From assembly GCA_963663905.2 (NCBI GenBank), contig OY760657.1, positions 1,116,001-1,180,000 on the forward strand: a stretch of 64,000 nt of DNA. The letters are read 5' to 3'. Under the pieces are notes generated by a model. That model was not told the DNA's origin. It did no database searches and worked only from the letters and a program-made list of their open reading frames with translations. The number at the start of each line of letters is the position of its first letter. The stretch's first letter is position 1. Positions 18,816 through 29,900 of this stretch are shown here, one piece after another. The translations under genes were made by a program, and so were the position numbers. This DNA is from Saccharicrinis sp963663905. Lineage in GTDB: Bacteria; Bacteroidota; Bacteroidia; Bacteroidales; Marinilabiliaceae.

Positions 18816-21800
18816 ATGAAAAAAATCTATTATTTGTCAGTATGGGATTCTTATGCCCATATGAAAACTCTCAAAATCATGAAATTATCCTTGTTGTTTC
18901 TAGTTGTTGGAGTTCTACAGGTTTCTGCATCAACATCCTATTCTCAAAATACAAAATTGTCATTGGAGGTTTCAAATAAAACTGTTGATAATGTACTTAA
19001 TGAAATCGAAAAATTAAGCGAGTTCTATTTTGTATATAATGAAAAATTCGTTGATGTAACCCGTAAAGTAAATGTTAATGTTAAAGATGAAGAGATAGGG
19101 AATATCCTTGAAAATATTTTTGAAGGAACTAATGTTGAATTTCAAGTAGTTGATAGAAAAATTATACTATTCCCTGATAATATTGGAGATGTTCAGGAAT
19201 CATTGTCTATTTCAGGTGTTGTAAAAGATAAAGATGGAAATTTATTGCCTGGGGTAACGATTGTTATTAAGGGATCTACAACCGGTGTTATTACTGATAT
19301 TAATGGTAAATATCAAATAGATAATGTGCAAAAGGGTTCCGTCTTGGTTTTTTCATTTGTTGGAATGGAAACTCAGGAGATCCTTGTTGAAAATCAAACA
19401 GTAATTAATGTGAGTTTAAAAGCAGATGCCATCAGTCTGGATGAAGTTGTTGCTGTAGGATATGGTACGATGCGTAAAAGTGATTTAACAGGATCTATTA
19501 CTCAGGTTAAATCAGAAGATTTAGCTGCGGTTTCTACTTCTAACCCAATAGAAGCATTACAAGGCCGAGCTTCTGGTGTTTCAGTTGTAAATGAAGATGC
19601 ATCTCCAGGTGCTTCTCCTAAAATTCGAATTCGTGGTATTGGATCTATAAGTGCAGGCAATCAGCCTCTTGTTGTAGTAGACGGTTTTCCTTTAGTTAAT
19701 AGTAATTTGAACGATATAAGCTCTAGCGACATTGAATCAATGGAAATATTGAAGGATGCTTCATCTTCTGCAATTTATGGTTCAAGAGGTGCCAATGGTG
19801 TTATCTTAATTACCACAAAAAAAGGTGCTAAAGGTCAAAATAATCTTGAGGTTTCAGGATCCTTAGGTATAGCAACGCCAGCTCGTGTACCTGAAATGTT
19901 AGGACGCACTGATTTTATTGAATTTATTAATGAAGCCTACACATATTCTAATGGTGCACCGATTTATTCAGCATCTAATCCGGCTCCTTCGTACGATGTG
20001 GATTGGCAGGATGAAATAATTAAAAATTCATCAACGGTACAGAATTATTCTTTATCCTTTATGGGAGGTAAGGATAAAACAACTTATATGTTGTCAGGTA
20101 ATCTTTATTCTCAGGAAGGAATGGTTGAAGCATCAGGCTTTGATAAACTGACTGTCCGTGTAAATCTGGATCATGAATTCAAATCATGGTTATCTGTAGG
20201 AACACACATGCAGGTAGGTAGATCTCAAAGAGACGTAAGAGAAAATCCAACTGGTAATATTTTTCGCTACGGTTGGCCAACTGTACCTGTGAAAAATCCT
20301 GATGGAAGCTGGTATTATGCTACTGAAGATCCTACCATAAGTTCATATTTCGAAGGAACCTGGAATCCTGTCTCTGAAGCGAATGAAGTTACAAATGAGT
20401 TATCGTCTGATCGTATTTTAGGTGATGTTTATGCAGTGATTAAACCTTTTAAAAATGTTACGTTTAAAACCAATTTTGGAGTTGATATAGCCAATGAAAA
20501 GCAATATGAATATTATACTTCTGTTTCAACAAGAGGTATTGGTTCGGGAAGCACTGGAACTGGGGGACAAACTTACAGGAGAAAAACAAGTAGATTAACT
20601 GATAATATTTTAACATATTCAAATGTTTGGAAGGAAAAGCATAGGTTAACAGCAACTGCTGTATACTCGTGGCAGGAATATGTTTATGAAGATTTGGAAA
20701 CTAGCGGATCCGGATTTTTAAATGATGCTACCGGCGCCAATGATATGTCTTATGCAAGTATTGAAAGTTTATCTATTGGTTCTGATAAATATTCTAATAG
20801 ATTAATTTCAGGAACAGCAAGAGCCGCTTATTCTTATGCAGATAAATATTTACTGACTGTTACTGGAAGATATGATGGTTCTTCACGTTTTGGAGAGAAT
20901 AATAAATGGGCATTCTTCCCTTCAGTAGGTTTTGGATGGAGAGTTGATCAGGAATCATTTTTAGAGAATGTAGATGCGATTTCAAACTTAAAAGTCAGAA
21001 CCAGTTATGGTGTAACAGGTAACCAGGAAATAGGAAACTATAATTCTCTTCCAGCATTAAATACTGCATATTATGTATTTGATGGAGTTCCTATTTTAGG
21101 TTTTGCAGAGAGTATTGGTAATCCTGATTTAAAATGGGAAAAAAATATTCAGTATAATGTGGGTGTTGATGTAAGTTTCTTAAATAGATTCGATTTAAGT
21201 TTTGACTACTACAATCGTAAAACTACTGACCTATTATATAATGTTCCAATTCCTACAACCTCTGGTTATTCAAGTATGCTTAAAAATATTGGTGAGGTTA
21301 AAAATGTTGGACTTGAATTATCTCTTCATGCCAGAATTATTGACACTGCATTTAAATGGGATGTAACAGCTAATGTTTCAAGAAATACCAACGAGATAGT
21401 TGAATTATATGGTGATGTGGATAAGATAAATGTAAGTTCTTCAACAGGAGGCATTGCAAGTTACCTAATTGTTGGTGAAGCTGTAAATAGTTTGTGGGCC
21501 AGAGAGTCAGCCGGTATTATCAATACTCAGGAAGAATTGGATTCCTACCGTGAAATAAGGACTTCTGCTCAAATGGGAGAAGAAATGTATGTTGACAAAA
21601 ATGATGATAAAACTATAAATAGCGACGACTATATTAATATTGGTTCAACAGAACCTGATTTCTTCTATGGTATATCTACCAGTTTCTCATACAAAAATAT
21701 CTCAATGGATATTTATGGACAAGGAGCAACTGGAATTGCAGCTCAGGATGATAATGATGGATATTTGACTTTTGGTGAAAATCAAATTCAGAACAGAAAT

Positions 21801-22124
21801 TATTTGCCAACAAAATTTGCTTATGACAGAATGTGGAGTGAGAATAATCCTAATGGAACATTTCCTCGTGCCGGTGCTCAGGAAATTTACTTGTCAGACA
21901 GAACCAATGGTGATTGGCATTACTTCATTCTTAAGAATATTAAAATAGGGTACGACTTCTCGTCTATGATTAATAATATAGATTGGATTAGTGAATTAAA
22001 TTTCTATATCAACGCACAAAACTACTTTAGTACTGCAAATCATCGTGGTTATAATCCTGAAAATGGCAGGGTTGACTTTCCTTATGCAAAGACTATGTTG
22101 TTCGGATTTCGTGCTAAATTTTAA
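18816..22124 (+). CDS. SusC/RagA-type TonB-dependent outer-membrane transporter with STN domain
   Basis: A 1102-residue glycan importer. I place the start at ATG 18816 (MKKIYYLSVWDSYAHMKTLKIMKLSLLFLVVGVLQVSAS), which gives the long n-region and signal peptide usual for this subclass; ATG 18861 is an alternative. Domains in order: STN secretin-like signalling domain (LEVSNKTVDNVLNEIEKLSEFYFVYNEK), carboxypeptidase-regulatory-like domain (SGVVKDKDGNLLPGVTIVIKGSTTGVITDINGKY), the plug with DEVVAVGYGTMRKSDLTGSI and IEILKDASSSAIYGSRGANGVILITTKKG-type motif, and a 22-strand barrel ending in MLFGFRAKF. The STN domain links it to the FecR/ECF pair upstream. SusD begins 19 bases downstream. Confidence 0.97.
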   Translation: MKKIYYLSVWDSYAHMKTLKIMKLSLLFLVVGVLQVSASTSYSQNTKLSLEVSNKTVDNVLNEIEKLSEFYFVYNEKFVDVTRKVNVNVKDEEIGNILENIFEGTNVEFQVVDRKIILFPDNIGDVQESLSISGVVKDKDGNLLPGVTIVIKGSTTGVITDINGKYQIDNVQKGSVLVFSFVGMETQEILVENQTVINVSLKADAISLDEVVAVGYGTMRKSDLTGSITQVKSEDLAAVSTSNPIEALQGRASGVSVVNEDASPGASPKIRIRGIGSISAGNQPLVVVDGFPLVNSNLNDISSSDIESMEILKDASSSAIYGSRGANGVILITTKKGAKGQNNLEVSGSLGIATPARVPEMLGRTDFIEFINEAYTYSNGAPIYSASNPAPSYDVDWQDEIIKNSSTVQNYSLSFMGGKDKTTYMLSGNLYSQEGMVEASGFDKLTVRVNLDHEFKSWLSVGTHMQVGRSQRDVRENPTGNIFRYGWPTVPVKNPDGSWYYATEDPTISSYFEGTWNPVSEANEVTNELSSDRILGDVYAVIKPFKNVTFKTNFGVDIANEKQYEYYTSVSTRGIGSGSTGTGGQTYRRKTSRLTDNILTYSNVWKEKHRLTATAVYSWQEYVYEDLETSGSGFLNDATGANDMSYASIESLSIGSDKYSNRLISGTARAAYSYADKYLLTVTGRYDGSSRFGENNKWAFFPSVGFGWRVDQESFLENVDAISNLKVRTSYGVTGNQEIGNYNSLPALNTAYYVFDGVPILGFAESIGNPDLKWEKNIQYNVGVDVSFLNRFDLSFDYYNRKTTDLLYNVPIPTTSGYSSMLKNIGEVKNVGLELSLHARIIDTAFKWDVTANVSRNTNEIVELYGDVDKINVSSSTGGIASYLIVGEAVNSLWARESAGIINTQEELDSYREIRTSAQMGEEMYVDKNDDKTINSDDYINIGSTEPDFFYGISTSFSYKNISMDIYGQGATGIAAQDDNDGYLTFGENQIQNRNYLPTKFAYDRMWSENNPNGTFPRAGAQEIYLSDRTNGDWHYFILKNIKIGYDFSSMINNIDWISELNFYINAQNYFSTANHRGYNPENGRVDFPYAKTMLFGFRAKF

Positions 22125-22143
22125 TCTTTAAAACTATAGAAAA

Positions 22144-23730
22144 ATGAAATTAATTAGATATATAATTTTAAGTTGCACTATACTTTTATTTTCTCAGTGT
22201 ACAGATCTTGATGAAACTCCATATACCTTTTTATCTCCTAGTAATTATTATAACAATAGTGATGAATTAGGTCGGGCTTTAATTGGAGTATATGATGGCT
22301 ATCAAAGAGAGTTTAATGGTTATTATAAATACATCATGTATCTTGAAGTAAGAACTGAATTTGGTTCTCCGGCTTATGCTAAAGATAATGTTCACCTTTG
22401 GAATGTTTGGAACGATGTAAATAATGCCGACAAAATGGTAATTACCAATTGGGATGATGCTTATGATATTATTAATCGTTGTAATTTGGTGATTGGTCGT
22501 GGTGAGAGTGTTGAAATGGATGAAGATTTAAAACTTCGTTTTTTTGCAGAAGCTAAATTTATAAGGGCTGCTACTTATTTTAATTTGGTAAGATTGTATG
22601 GAGGAGTGCCTATTCCTGAATCATTTACTGAAGGTCTGAGTGGTTTGGAAATTCCCCGAAAAACATTTGATGAAACCTATGCTTATATCATTTCTGACTT
22701 AGAAGATGCTATTGAGGGATTGCCGAAGAAATCAGAATATGATGCGAATGATAGTTGGCGAGCTTCGAAAGGAGCTGCTCAATCCTTACTGGGTGATGTA
22801 TATTTAACTCTTGGCGATATGAAAAATGACAATAGTTATTACCAAAAATCCAAAGAGTATTTAGAGGCAGTGATTGCATCTAAAGAATATGATTTAGAAC
22901 CTGATTTTAAAGACTTATGGTTTTGGTGGAATACAGGTAATAAAAATGGCATGGAATCCGTGTTTGAAATTCAGTATGGAGGAGTAGATAGTGAATATAA
23001 TAATACGCATACTATGTTTGGAGTTAATATTACTGAATATACTTTAGGTTGTTATATGTATCGTCGTTTTGGACCATCAATTTCTCATTTCTTGTCGTAT
23101 AGCGATGATGATGCACGTAAAGAGGGCTCTTTTCTTACAACTTTTAATACAACAGAAAAGGGGAATCCAAGTAATATTACCGGAACATTAACCTTTGTTC
23201 CTGAGGATAAAGGATTCTATCCTGGTTCGCAGGGGTGGAAAACCGCAAGTCCGGGTAACCTGAAGTTTTATGATCGTACACCAGAATCAGCAACATTAAA
23301 GAAACCACAGGCAAATTCATATGTTATTAGATATGCAGATGTTCTTTTAAATTATGCCGAAGTTGAGAATAATTTAAATAACGGACCAACCGATGCCGCT
23401 TATGACGCTATTAATCAGGTTCGTAATCGTTCTGATTTAGGTTCTTTGCCAGAAGGGTTAACAGGAGATCAATTCGCAGATTCTTTATACAGAGAACGAG
23501 GATGGGAATTTGTTGGGGAAGGCCTGTTGTATTATGATGAGATCAGAACAGATCGTATTGGAGAGAATGTGAAGAAACATATTCAATGGGGTAATGATGA
23601 AGGCATATATATGTATGTAGATGCGCCTTTGGAGTTTGTTCCTTCAAGAGATTTTCTGTTTAAGATTCCAACTTATGATTTAGATTCAAATCCTGCGTTG
23701 GTTCAAAATCCAGATAATGTATCGAAATAG
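22144..23730 (+). CDS. SusD/RagB-family glycan-binding lipoprotein
   Basis: A 528-residue surface lipoprotein with lipobox ending at Cys19 (LLFSQC). The early DLDETPYTFLSPSNYYN motif, the helical TPR-like stretch (RFFAEAKFIRAATYFNLVRLYGGVPI) and the C-terminal SusD_RagB segment (YVIRYADVLLNYAEVEN...DAINQVRNRSDL...ADSLYRERGWEFVGEGLLYYDEIRTDR) are diagnostic. It forms the lid of the SusC transporter and captures oligosaccharides. It is co-transcribed with susC and followed by a strong terminator. The glycan bound is inferred from the enzymes around it to be pectic. Confidence 0.95.
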   Translation: MKLIRYIILSCTILLFSQCTDLDETPYTFLSPSNYYNNSDELGRALIGVYDGYQREFNGYYKYIMYLEVRTEFGSPAYAKDNVHLWNVWNDVNNADKMVITNWDDAYDIINRCNLVIGRGESVEMDEDLKLRFFAEAKFIRAATYFNLVRLYGGVPIPESFTEGLSGLEIPRKTFDETYAYIISDLEDAIEGLPKKSEYDANDSWRASKGAAQSLLGDVYLTLGDMKNDNSYYQKSKEYLEAVIASKEYDLEPDFKDLWFWWNTGNKNGMESVFEIQYGGVDSEYNNTHTMFGVNITEYTLGCYMYRRFGPSISHFLSYSDDDARKEGSFLTTFNTTEKGNPSNITGTLTFVPEDKGFYPGSQGWKTASPGNLKFYDRTPESATLKKPQANSYVIRYADVLLNYAEVENNLNNGPTDAAYDAINQVRNRSDLGSLPEGLTGDQFADSLYRERGWEFVGEGLLYYDEIRTDRIGENVKKHIQWGNDEGIYMYVDAPLEFVPSRDFLFKIPTYDLDSNPALVQNPDNVSK

Positions 23731-23750
23731 AGATTTTTAGATATTCATGA

Positions 23751-23788
23751 AGAGGGGCTGTTTGAATAAGAATAGCCCCTTTTTTTTA
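23751..23788 (+). terminator. Terminator of the susC-susD operon
   Basis: Arms AGGGGCT (23753-23759) and AGCCCCT (23774-23780) followed by a run of eight T. Confidence 0.85.
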
Positions 23789-23833
23789 TTTATTATACTT
23801 ATAATATGGTATTTATATAACGACAACTGAGAT

Positions 23834-23847
23834 TGTAAACGATTACA
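23834..23847. promoter_or_regulatory. LacI-type operator-like palindrome, copy 3
   Basis: TGTAAACGATTACA is the best match to the TGWAAACGWTTACA consensus. It lies in the 437-base gap before the alpha-glucuronidase-like gene. Confidence 0.55.
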
Positions 23848-24015
23848 TATAATTGAGATGGTTGTTGATTTAATATTGACTATTTAAAGATACCAATAGA
23901 TTTAATATTATGAAATAATTGGTTTTATAATGGCGTTGTGAAGCCTTTAAAGGTTGTTAAATAATTCATTTGAGTTGTTAATATTTGTAAGTATTCTTAT
24001 AATGATATATATTTG

Positions 24016-24029
24016 TGAAAACGTTTACA
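24016..24029. promoter_or_regulatory. LacI-type operator-like palindrome, copy 4
   Basis: TGAAAACGTTTACA, near-perfect palindrome with central ACGT, about 180 bases downstream of copy 3 and about 190 bases before the next gene. The remainder of this gap (23789-24212) is AT-rich without other recognisable elements. Confidence 0.55.
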
Positions 24030-24212
24030 TTAATTAATAGATAATGTTTTAACGTATATGGATTTTGTTATAAAGTTATACTCTTATGAAATGATTAGAG
24101 CTTTGCATTTGTAAATTAATCAGGTTGTTAAGTGAATTTGTGTTGAAAATAAATATATAATACAGACATGGATAATTTTAAATATCTACTGCCTGTTGAA
24201 AAAGAATGGTTT

Positions 24213-26942
24213 ATGAAAAAATATATCTGCAAAAATATTTGGTTACTATTATTGGTGTTTAATCTTTCATGTAGAACTGAATCAATTAAAATAGTTGTGG
24301 ATGATCAGTCTAATGAAAGAGTACAATTCGGTATGGAAAGATTAGCTGATGAATTAAAATCAGCCAATTATAATCTTGTTGAGACATCAAGTGACCAACA
24401 AGGTGATGTTACTATTAAATTGCTGTCTGCAAACGATTCTTTAGTAGTTAATAATCCTAATATTACCAATGAAGAAAAAGCAAAACTGCAAGCAAAAGAA
24501 AGTTTCCTGATTAAGACCGTTGGCAATGAAATTTTAGTTTGTGGAGGAGATGCTTCAGGTTCCTTATATGGTTGTTTAGAATTAGCAAAGAGGGTAAAAG
24601 AGAATGGTTGTTTGCCTGAAAAGCTTAACTTCTTTGATCAACCGGAAATGGTTTTGAGAGGTACTTGTATCGGAATGCAAAAAACTGATTTCCTTCCGGG
24701 AAGAATGGTTTATGAATATCCTTATACGCCAGAGAATTTTCCTTGGTTTTATGATAAAGAATTATGGATTGAGTATCTGGATATGTTGGTTGAAAACCGA
24801 TATAATTCATTGTATTTGTGGAATGGTCATCCATTTGCATCATTAGTTAAATTAAAAGACTATCCTTATGCCGTTGAGGTGGACGATGAGACATTCAAAA
24901 AGAATGAAGAGATATTTGAGTTCTTAACTGAAGAAGCTAACAAAAGAGGAATTTTTGTAATTCAGATGTTCTACAATATCATTCTTTCGAAGCCATTTGC
25001 CGAACATCATGGTTTAAAAACGCAAGAGCGTAGCCGTCCGATTACGCCTTTAATTGCTGATTATACTCAAAAGTCAATCACAGCATTTATTGAAAAATAT
25101 CCTAATGTTGGATTATTGGTTACGCTGGGAGAAGCCATGCATACTATCGATGATGATGTAAAATGGTTTACAGAAACCATCATCCCTGGAGTAAAAAATG
25201 GTTTAAAAGCTATTGGCAGAACCGATGAACCACCAATTGTATTGAGAGGTCATGATACAGATGCGGCAAGAGTTATGGAAGCTGCACTTCCAATATACAA
25301 GAACTTGTATACCATGTTTAAATATAATGGAGAATCACTAACAACTTATGAACCTCGCGATGATTGGGAGTCTATTCCAAAAGGATTGAGTGAATTGGGT
25401 TCTGTACATATTTCCAATGTTCATATTATGGCTAATCTGGAGCCATTTCGATATAGTTCACCAGATTTCATCCAAAAGAGTGTAAAAGCCATGCACAATA
25501 TACAAGGAGCAAACGGATTACATCTTTATCCTCAGGCTTCGTATTGGGATTGGCCCTTTACTGCCGATAATACTAATCCAAGATTAAAACAAATTGACAG
25601 GGATTGGATGTGGTATGAAACCTGGGCACGTTATGCATGGAATTGCCATAGGGATAGAAAAGAGGAGGTAGCTTATTGGTCTCAAATTTTAGATGATTAC
25701 TATCAATGTGGAGATCAGGGTAAAAACATTTTAGCAGCATATGAACAAACAGGCGAAATTTCTCCAAAGTTATTACGCACCTTTGGTATTTCTGATGGAA
25801 ACAGACAAACCTTATTGTTAGGTATGTTCATGGGGCAATTGGTGAATCCATTTAAATATCATGTATATAAAAACTTCTTGTCATCAAATGGTCCTGTAGG
25901 TGAAATTCTCATTGACTATGCAGAAAAGGAATGGAAAGGAGAGAAGCACATTGGAGAAACACCTCCTCAAATCATAAAGGAAGTTGTAGAACATGGCAAA
26001 TTAGCAGTTGAGGCAATTGAAAAAGCATCTGCAGGTGTAGATGCAAATCAAGATGAATTTAAGAGACTTAAAAACGATATCTATTGCTATAATGATTTTG
26101 CCAATTATTTTGCTGAAAAGGTAAATGCTGCATTATTGGTATTGCGTTATAAATATTCAAATGATATCAATGATTTGGAAAAGGCTCAGGCTTATCTTGA
26201 AAACAGTGTTAAATACTATACGAGTCTGGTTAATCGAACTAAAGATACTTACCTTTACGCGAACAGTATGCAAACTTCTATGCGTAGGATTCCTATTGCT
26301 GGAAAAGGAGGAATTAATAAACATTGGGATGAACTTTTACCTCATTACCAAAATGAACTGGAAGTGTTTAACCGTAATATCGAAACGCTTAAGGCAAATG
26401 GAGGTGCAAAAATTTCTGAGCAACTTAAAGTATATGATCCAGTAAAAGTAAAAATTCTAAATAAAGGAGTTAAAAGATATCCTTTAGCTAAAGGACAACA
26501 GGTTTATAGCGATAATAAAACTGTAATAAACGGAGTTTGTGATGAATTGCAAAAACTTTCAGGAGTTCAGTTTTCTGACAAGCAACAGCAAGAAGAAGGC
26601 TCTGTTCTGAAATTTGAAAACAAAAAGCCTGTTAAAGTTCTGGTAGGATATTTTAATACAAATAGTTATACCATTTTGGAGCCACCAACTCTTGAGACAA
26701 ATGCTCTGGCAAATGATCGTGGTCAGGCAGATATAAAAATAGCAAATGCGATAGATGTTCCAGGGTTATACCCGGTAAATGTGTATAGTTATAAGTATGA
26801 ACCTGGTGTTAATGAATTAAAACTTGGAAAAGGTCGTGTTTTGATTCTTGGATTTATTGATGGATCCGAGGAAATAAAGATTCATGATGCAGGTGTTGGC
26901 GGTACTGAGGATGGTGCAGCAGTAGATTGGTTGTTTTACTAA
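24213..26942 (+). CDS. Alpha-glucuronidase-like (GH67/GH115-type architecture) lipoprotein
   Basis: A 909-residue lipoprotein. I choose ATG 24213 because it opens a lipoprotein signal (MKKYICKNIWLLLLVFNLSC) lost from the context of the upstream ATG at 24168. Residues about 25-135 look like the GH20b/GH67N-type N-terminal domain (IKIVVDDQSNERVQFGMERLADEL ... LVCGGDASGSLYGCLELAKRV). The following region (LRGTCIGMQ, LWIEYLDMLVENRYNSLYLWNGHPF, LTEEANKRGIFVIQMFYNI, LLVTLGEAMHT) has the strand-helix pattern of a TIM barrel seen in alpha-glucuronidase families. The later part is helical, and the C-terminus ends in beta structure. It could remove glucuronic acid from pectin side chains, but no characterised family was recognised with certainty. 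It leads an operon with the GH2 gene 28 bases downstream. Confidence 0.5.
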   Translation: MKKYICKNIWLLLLVFNLSCRTESIKIVVDDQSNERVQFGMERLADELKSANYNLVETSSDQQGDVTIKLLSANDSLVVNNPNITNEEKAKLQAKESFLIKTVGNEILVCGGDASGSLYGCLELAKRVKENGCLPEKLNFFDQPEMVLRGTCIGMQKTDFLPGRMVYEYPYTPENFPWFYDKELWIEYLDMLVENRYNSLYLWNGHPFASLVKLKDYPYAVEVDDETFKKNEEIFEFLTEEANKRGIFVIQMFYNIILSKPFAEHHGLKTQERSRPITPLIADYTQKSITAFIEKYPNVGLLVTLGEAMHTIDDDVKWFTETIIPGVKNGLKAIGRTDEPPIVLRGHDTDAARVMEAALPIYKNLYTMFKYNGESLTTYEPRDDWESIPKGLSELGSVHISNVHIMANLEPFRYSSPDFIQKSVKAMHNIQGANGLHLYPQASYWDWPFTADNTNPRLKQIDRDWMWYETWARYAWNCHRDRKEEVAYWSQILDDYYQCGDQGKNILAAYEQTGEISPKLLRTFGISDGNRQTLLLGMFMGQLVNPFKYHVYKNFLSSNGPVGEILIDYAEKEWKGEKHIGETPPQIIKEVVEHGKLAVEAIEKASAGVDANQDEFKRLKNDIYCYNDFANYFAEKVNAALLVLRYKYSNDINDLEKAQAYLENSVKYYTSLVNRTKDTYLYANSMQTSMRRIPIAGKGGINKHWDELLPHYQNELEVFNRNIETLKANGGAKISEQLKVYDPVKVKILNKGVKRYPLAKGQQVYSDNKTVINGVCDELQKLSGVQFSDKQQQEEGSVLKFENKKPVKVLVGYFNTNSYTILEPPTLETNALANDRGQADIKIANAIDVPGLYPVNVYSYKYEPGVNELKLGKGRVLILGFIDGSEEIKIHDAGVGGTEDGAAVDWLFY

Positions 26943-26970
26943 ATAAAAGCAAAAAGAAAACCATATAAAA

Positions 26971-29900
26971 ATGAGTTTATTAAGATTTAGAGGAATAGGA
27001 TATTTATTGATTATTGGTTTAATCTTATTCACGGGATGTTCTAAGAAAAAATCAATAAGACAAGATATTTTGTTGAATGAAGATTGGCTAACCATTGCAA
27101 ATGATACTGATAAAACAGCCTTCAATGGATTTGAAGATGCTGAGTTTAGTACCAAAGATTGGTTAAGTGTGGATGTTCCTCATAATTGGGATGATTATGG
27201 TGGTTATCGTCGAATGATGCATGGTAATCGTCATGGATATGCATGGTATCGCAAAGAGTTTTCTGTTGAAAAGAAATCTGACGATAAAAGATATTTTCTG
27301 TTTTTTGAAGGTGTTGGTTCTTATGCAACAGTATGGGTAAACGGACAAAAAGTAGGTTATCATGCAGGAGGTAGAACAACATTTACCCTGGATATTACAG
27401 AAGCTGTAAAATTCGGTCAAAAGAATATTTTGGCAGTGCGTGCAGATCATCCTGCAGATATCAGAGATTTACCATGGGTTTGTGGAGGTTGTAGTCCTGA
27501 ATGGGGATTCTCTGAAGGAAGTCAGCCAATGGGTATTTTTCGACCTGTGCATTTAATAGTTACCAATCCTGTTAGGGTAGAACCTTTCGGCGTCCATATT
27601 TGGAATGATAATCAAATCACTAAAGAAAAAGCTCATTTAAATATTGAAGTTGAACTGAAAAATTATGGTTCACAAAAAAGAAATATTGAACTGGTTAATA
27701 GTTTAAAGGATGAATTAGGTAATGAAGTTGCTGTAGCCATTAATGAGTTTGAGATTGCCCCTGGTGTAATTGACACAATAGCTCAGGAATTGAAAGATAT
27801 TCACGATCCACATTTATGGTCAGTTGAGAATCCGTATTTGTATCATATGGAGACTAAAGTTTATGAGGATAATAAGTTGGTTGATGAAATAACTACTCCT
27901 TATGGAATCCGTTGGATTAAATGGGATATTAATGGAGATAATGCAACCAACAGATTTTATTTAAATGACGAACCTGTTTTTATTAATGGGACAGCAGAAT
28001 ATGAACATATTTTAGGTCAGAGTCATGCTTTCTCTGATGAGCAGGTTCAGGCTCGAGTAGATCAGATTCTTTCCATGGGTTATAACTCTTTCAGAGATGC
28101 TCATCAGCCACATAACTTTCGTTATCATGATGCATGGGATAAAAATGGAATTCTATGGTGGACACAAATGGCAGCTCATATTTGGTTTGATACTCCTGAG
28201 TTTAGGGAAAACTTTAAAACGCTTCTTCGTGATTGGGTAAAAGAAAGAAGAAACAGTCCTTCAATTATTCTTTGGGGATTAGAAAATGAAAGTACGCTTC
28301 CTGAAGATTTTGCAAAGGAGTGTTCTGATATCATCAGAGAATTAGATCCTACAACTTCATCGCAACGTTTGGTAACTACATGTAATGGTGGTTCTGGTAC
28401 CGATTGGAATGTAATTCAAAACTGGTCCGGGACTTATGGTGGTAAACCGGAAATCTATGATGAAGAGATTTCAAAGCAATTGCTTAACGGAGAATACGGT
28501 GCATGGAGAAGTATTGATCTTCATTCTGAAGGTGAGTTTGATGCTAATGGTGTGTTAAGTGAAGATAGAATGACCTTATTGATGGAATCTAAAATCAGAT
28601 TGGCAGAAAAGGCTTCTGATAAGTGTTGCGGTCAATATCATTGGTTATTCAATTCCCATGATAACCCGGGAAGAACACAAGGTGGTGAAGGTTTTAGAGA
28701 TATTGATCGTTTAGGACCTATTAATTATAAAGGAGCAGTGTCCATTTGGGGAGAGCCATTGGATGTATTCTATATGTTTCGTTCTAATTATGTGGACAAC
28801 AAAAAAGAACCAATGGTTTATATAGCATCTCATACCTGGCCTGATCGTTGGACAGAACCTGGCATCAAAGATGGTATCAGAGTTTACTCTAATTGCGATG
28901 AGGTAGAACTATTCAATGGAGTAAATAAAAACTCATTGGGGCGTCAGAAAAGAGGTGGTATCGGAACTCACTTTGTTTTTAATCAGGTCGATATACAAAG
29001 CAGTGTATTATGTGCAGTGGGTTATGTAAATGGTGAAATAGTTGCCGAAGATTATATCGTGTTGCATCATTTACCTCAGGATGCTGATATCAAACAATTA
29101 CAAGGAGAGGTTACTCCATTGATGGATGATGATACAGATTGGAATACGATTTACAGAGTGAATTGTGGAGGAAGTGATTATACAGATCAGGATGGAAACC
29201 TATGGATGGCTGATGTTCATAATACAAGTAATGATACCTGGGGTTCTTTATCCTGGACTGATGATTATCCTGGCTTACCTGCATTTTATGGTAGTCAGCG
29301 TCAAACTCATGATCCAATTGAAGGAACCGAAGAATGGCCATTAATTCAGACTTTCAGATATGGTCGTCATAAATTAAAATATCACTTCCCTGTACAGGAT
29401 GGTAAATATAAAGTGGATATGTATTTTATTGAACCATGGTATGGAACCGGAGGTGGTTTAGATTGCAAAGGCTGGCGCATTTTTGATGTGGATGCTAATA
29501 ATAATACAGTAATTGACGATTTAGATATCTGGCAGGAAGTAGGTCATGATAAATTATTGAAAAAGACTTTTGAAGTGGATGTGACAGGTGGTAGTCTTGA
29601 CATTTCTTTTCCTAAGATAAAATCAGGTCAGGCTGTAGTTTCTGCAATTGCTATCTCAGCTTTTGATTCAAATGCAAAGTCTGCTTCAGCATCAGAGAGC
29701 TTAATAACAAATCTTAAGGTTGAAGGAGCAGATGCAAATAAATGGAAAGCTGAAACATGGATGGATACAGGGATTAAACAATTTTCCGATAGTGAGCAGG
29801 CTTTTTCATATATCCCTCCTGTTTTATATGGTGCTGAATGGATTAAAGGATCTTCAGTAATTCAAACTGTGAAGGATAAAGCCATTGCATCTTATATGCT

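Noticed and set aside
26125..26445. 106-codon plus-strand frame inside the alpha-glucuronidase-like gene
   Set aside because: Out of frame within a gene with continuous coding signal; composition is that of a frame shadow.
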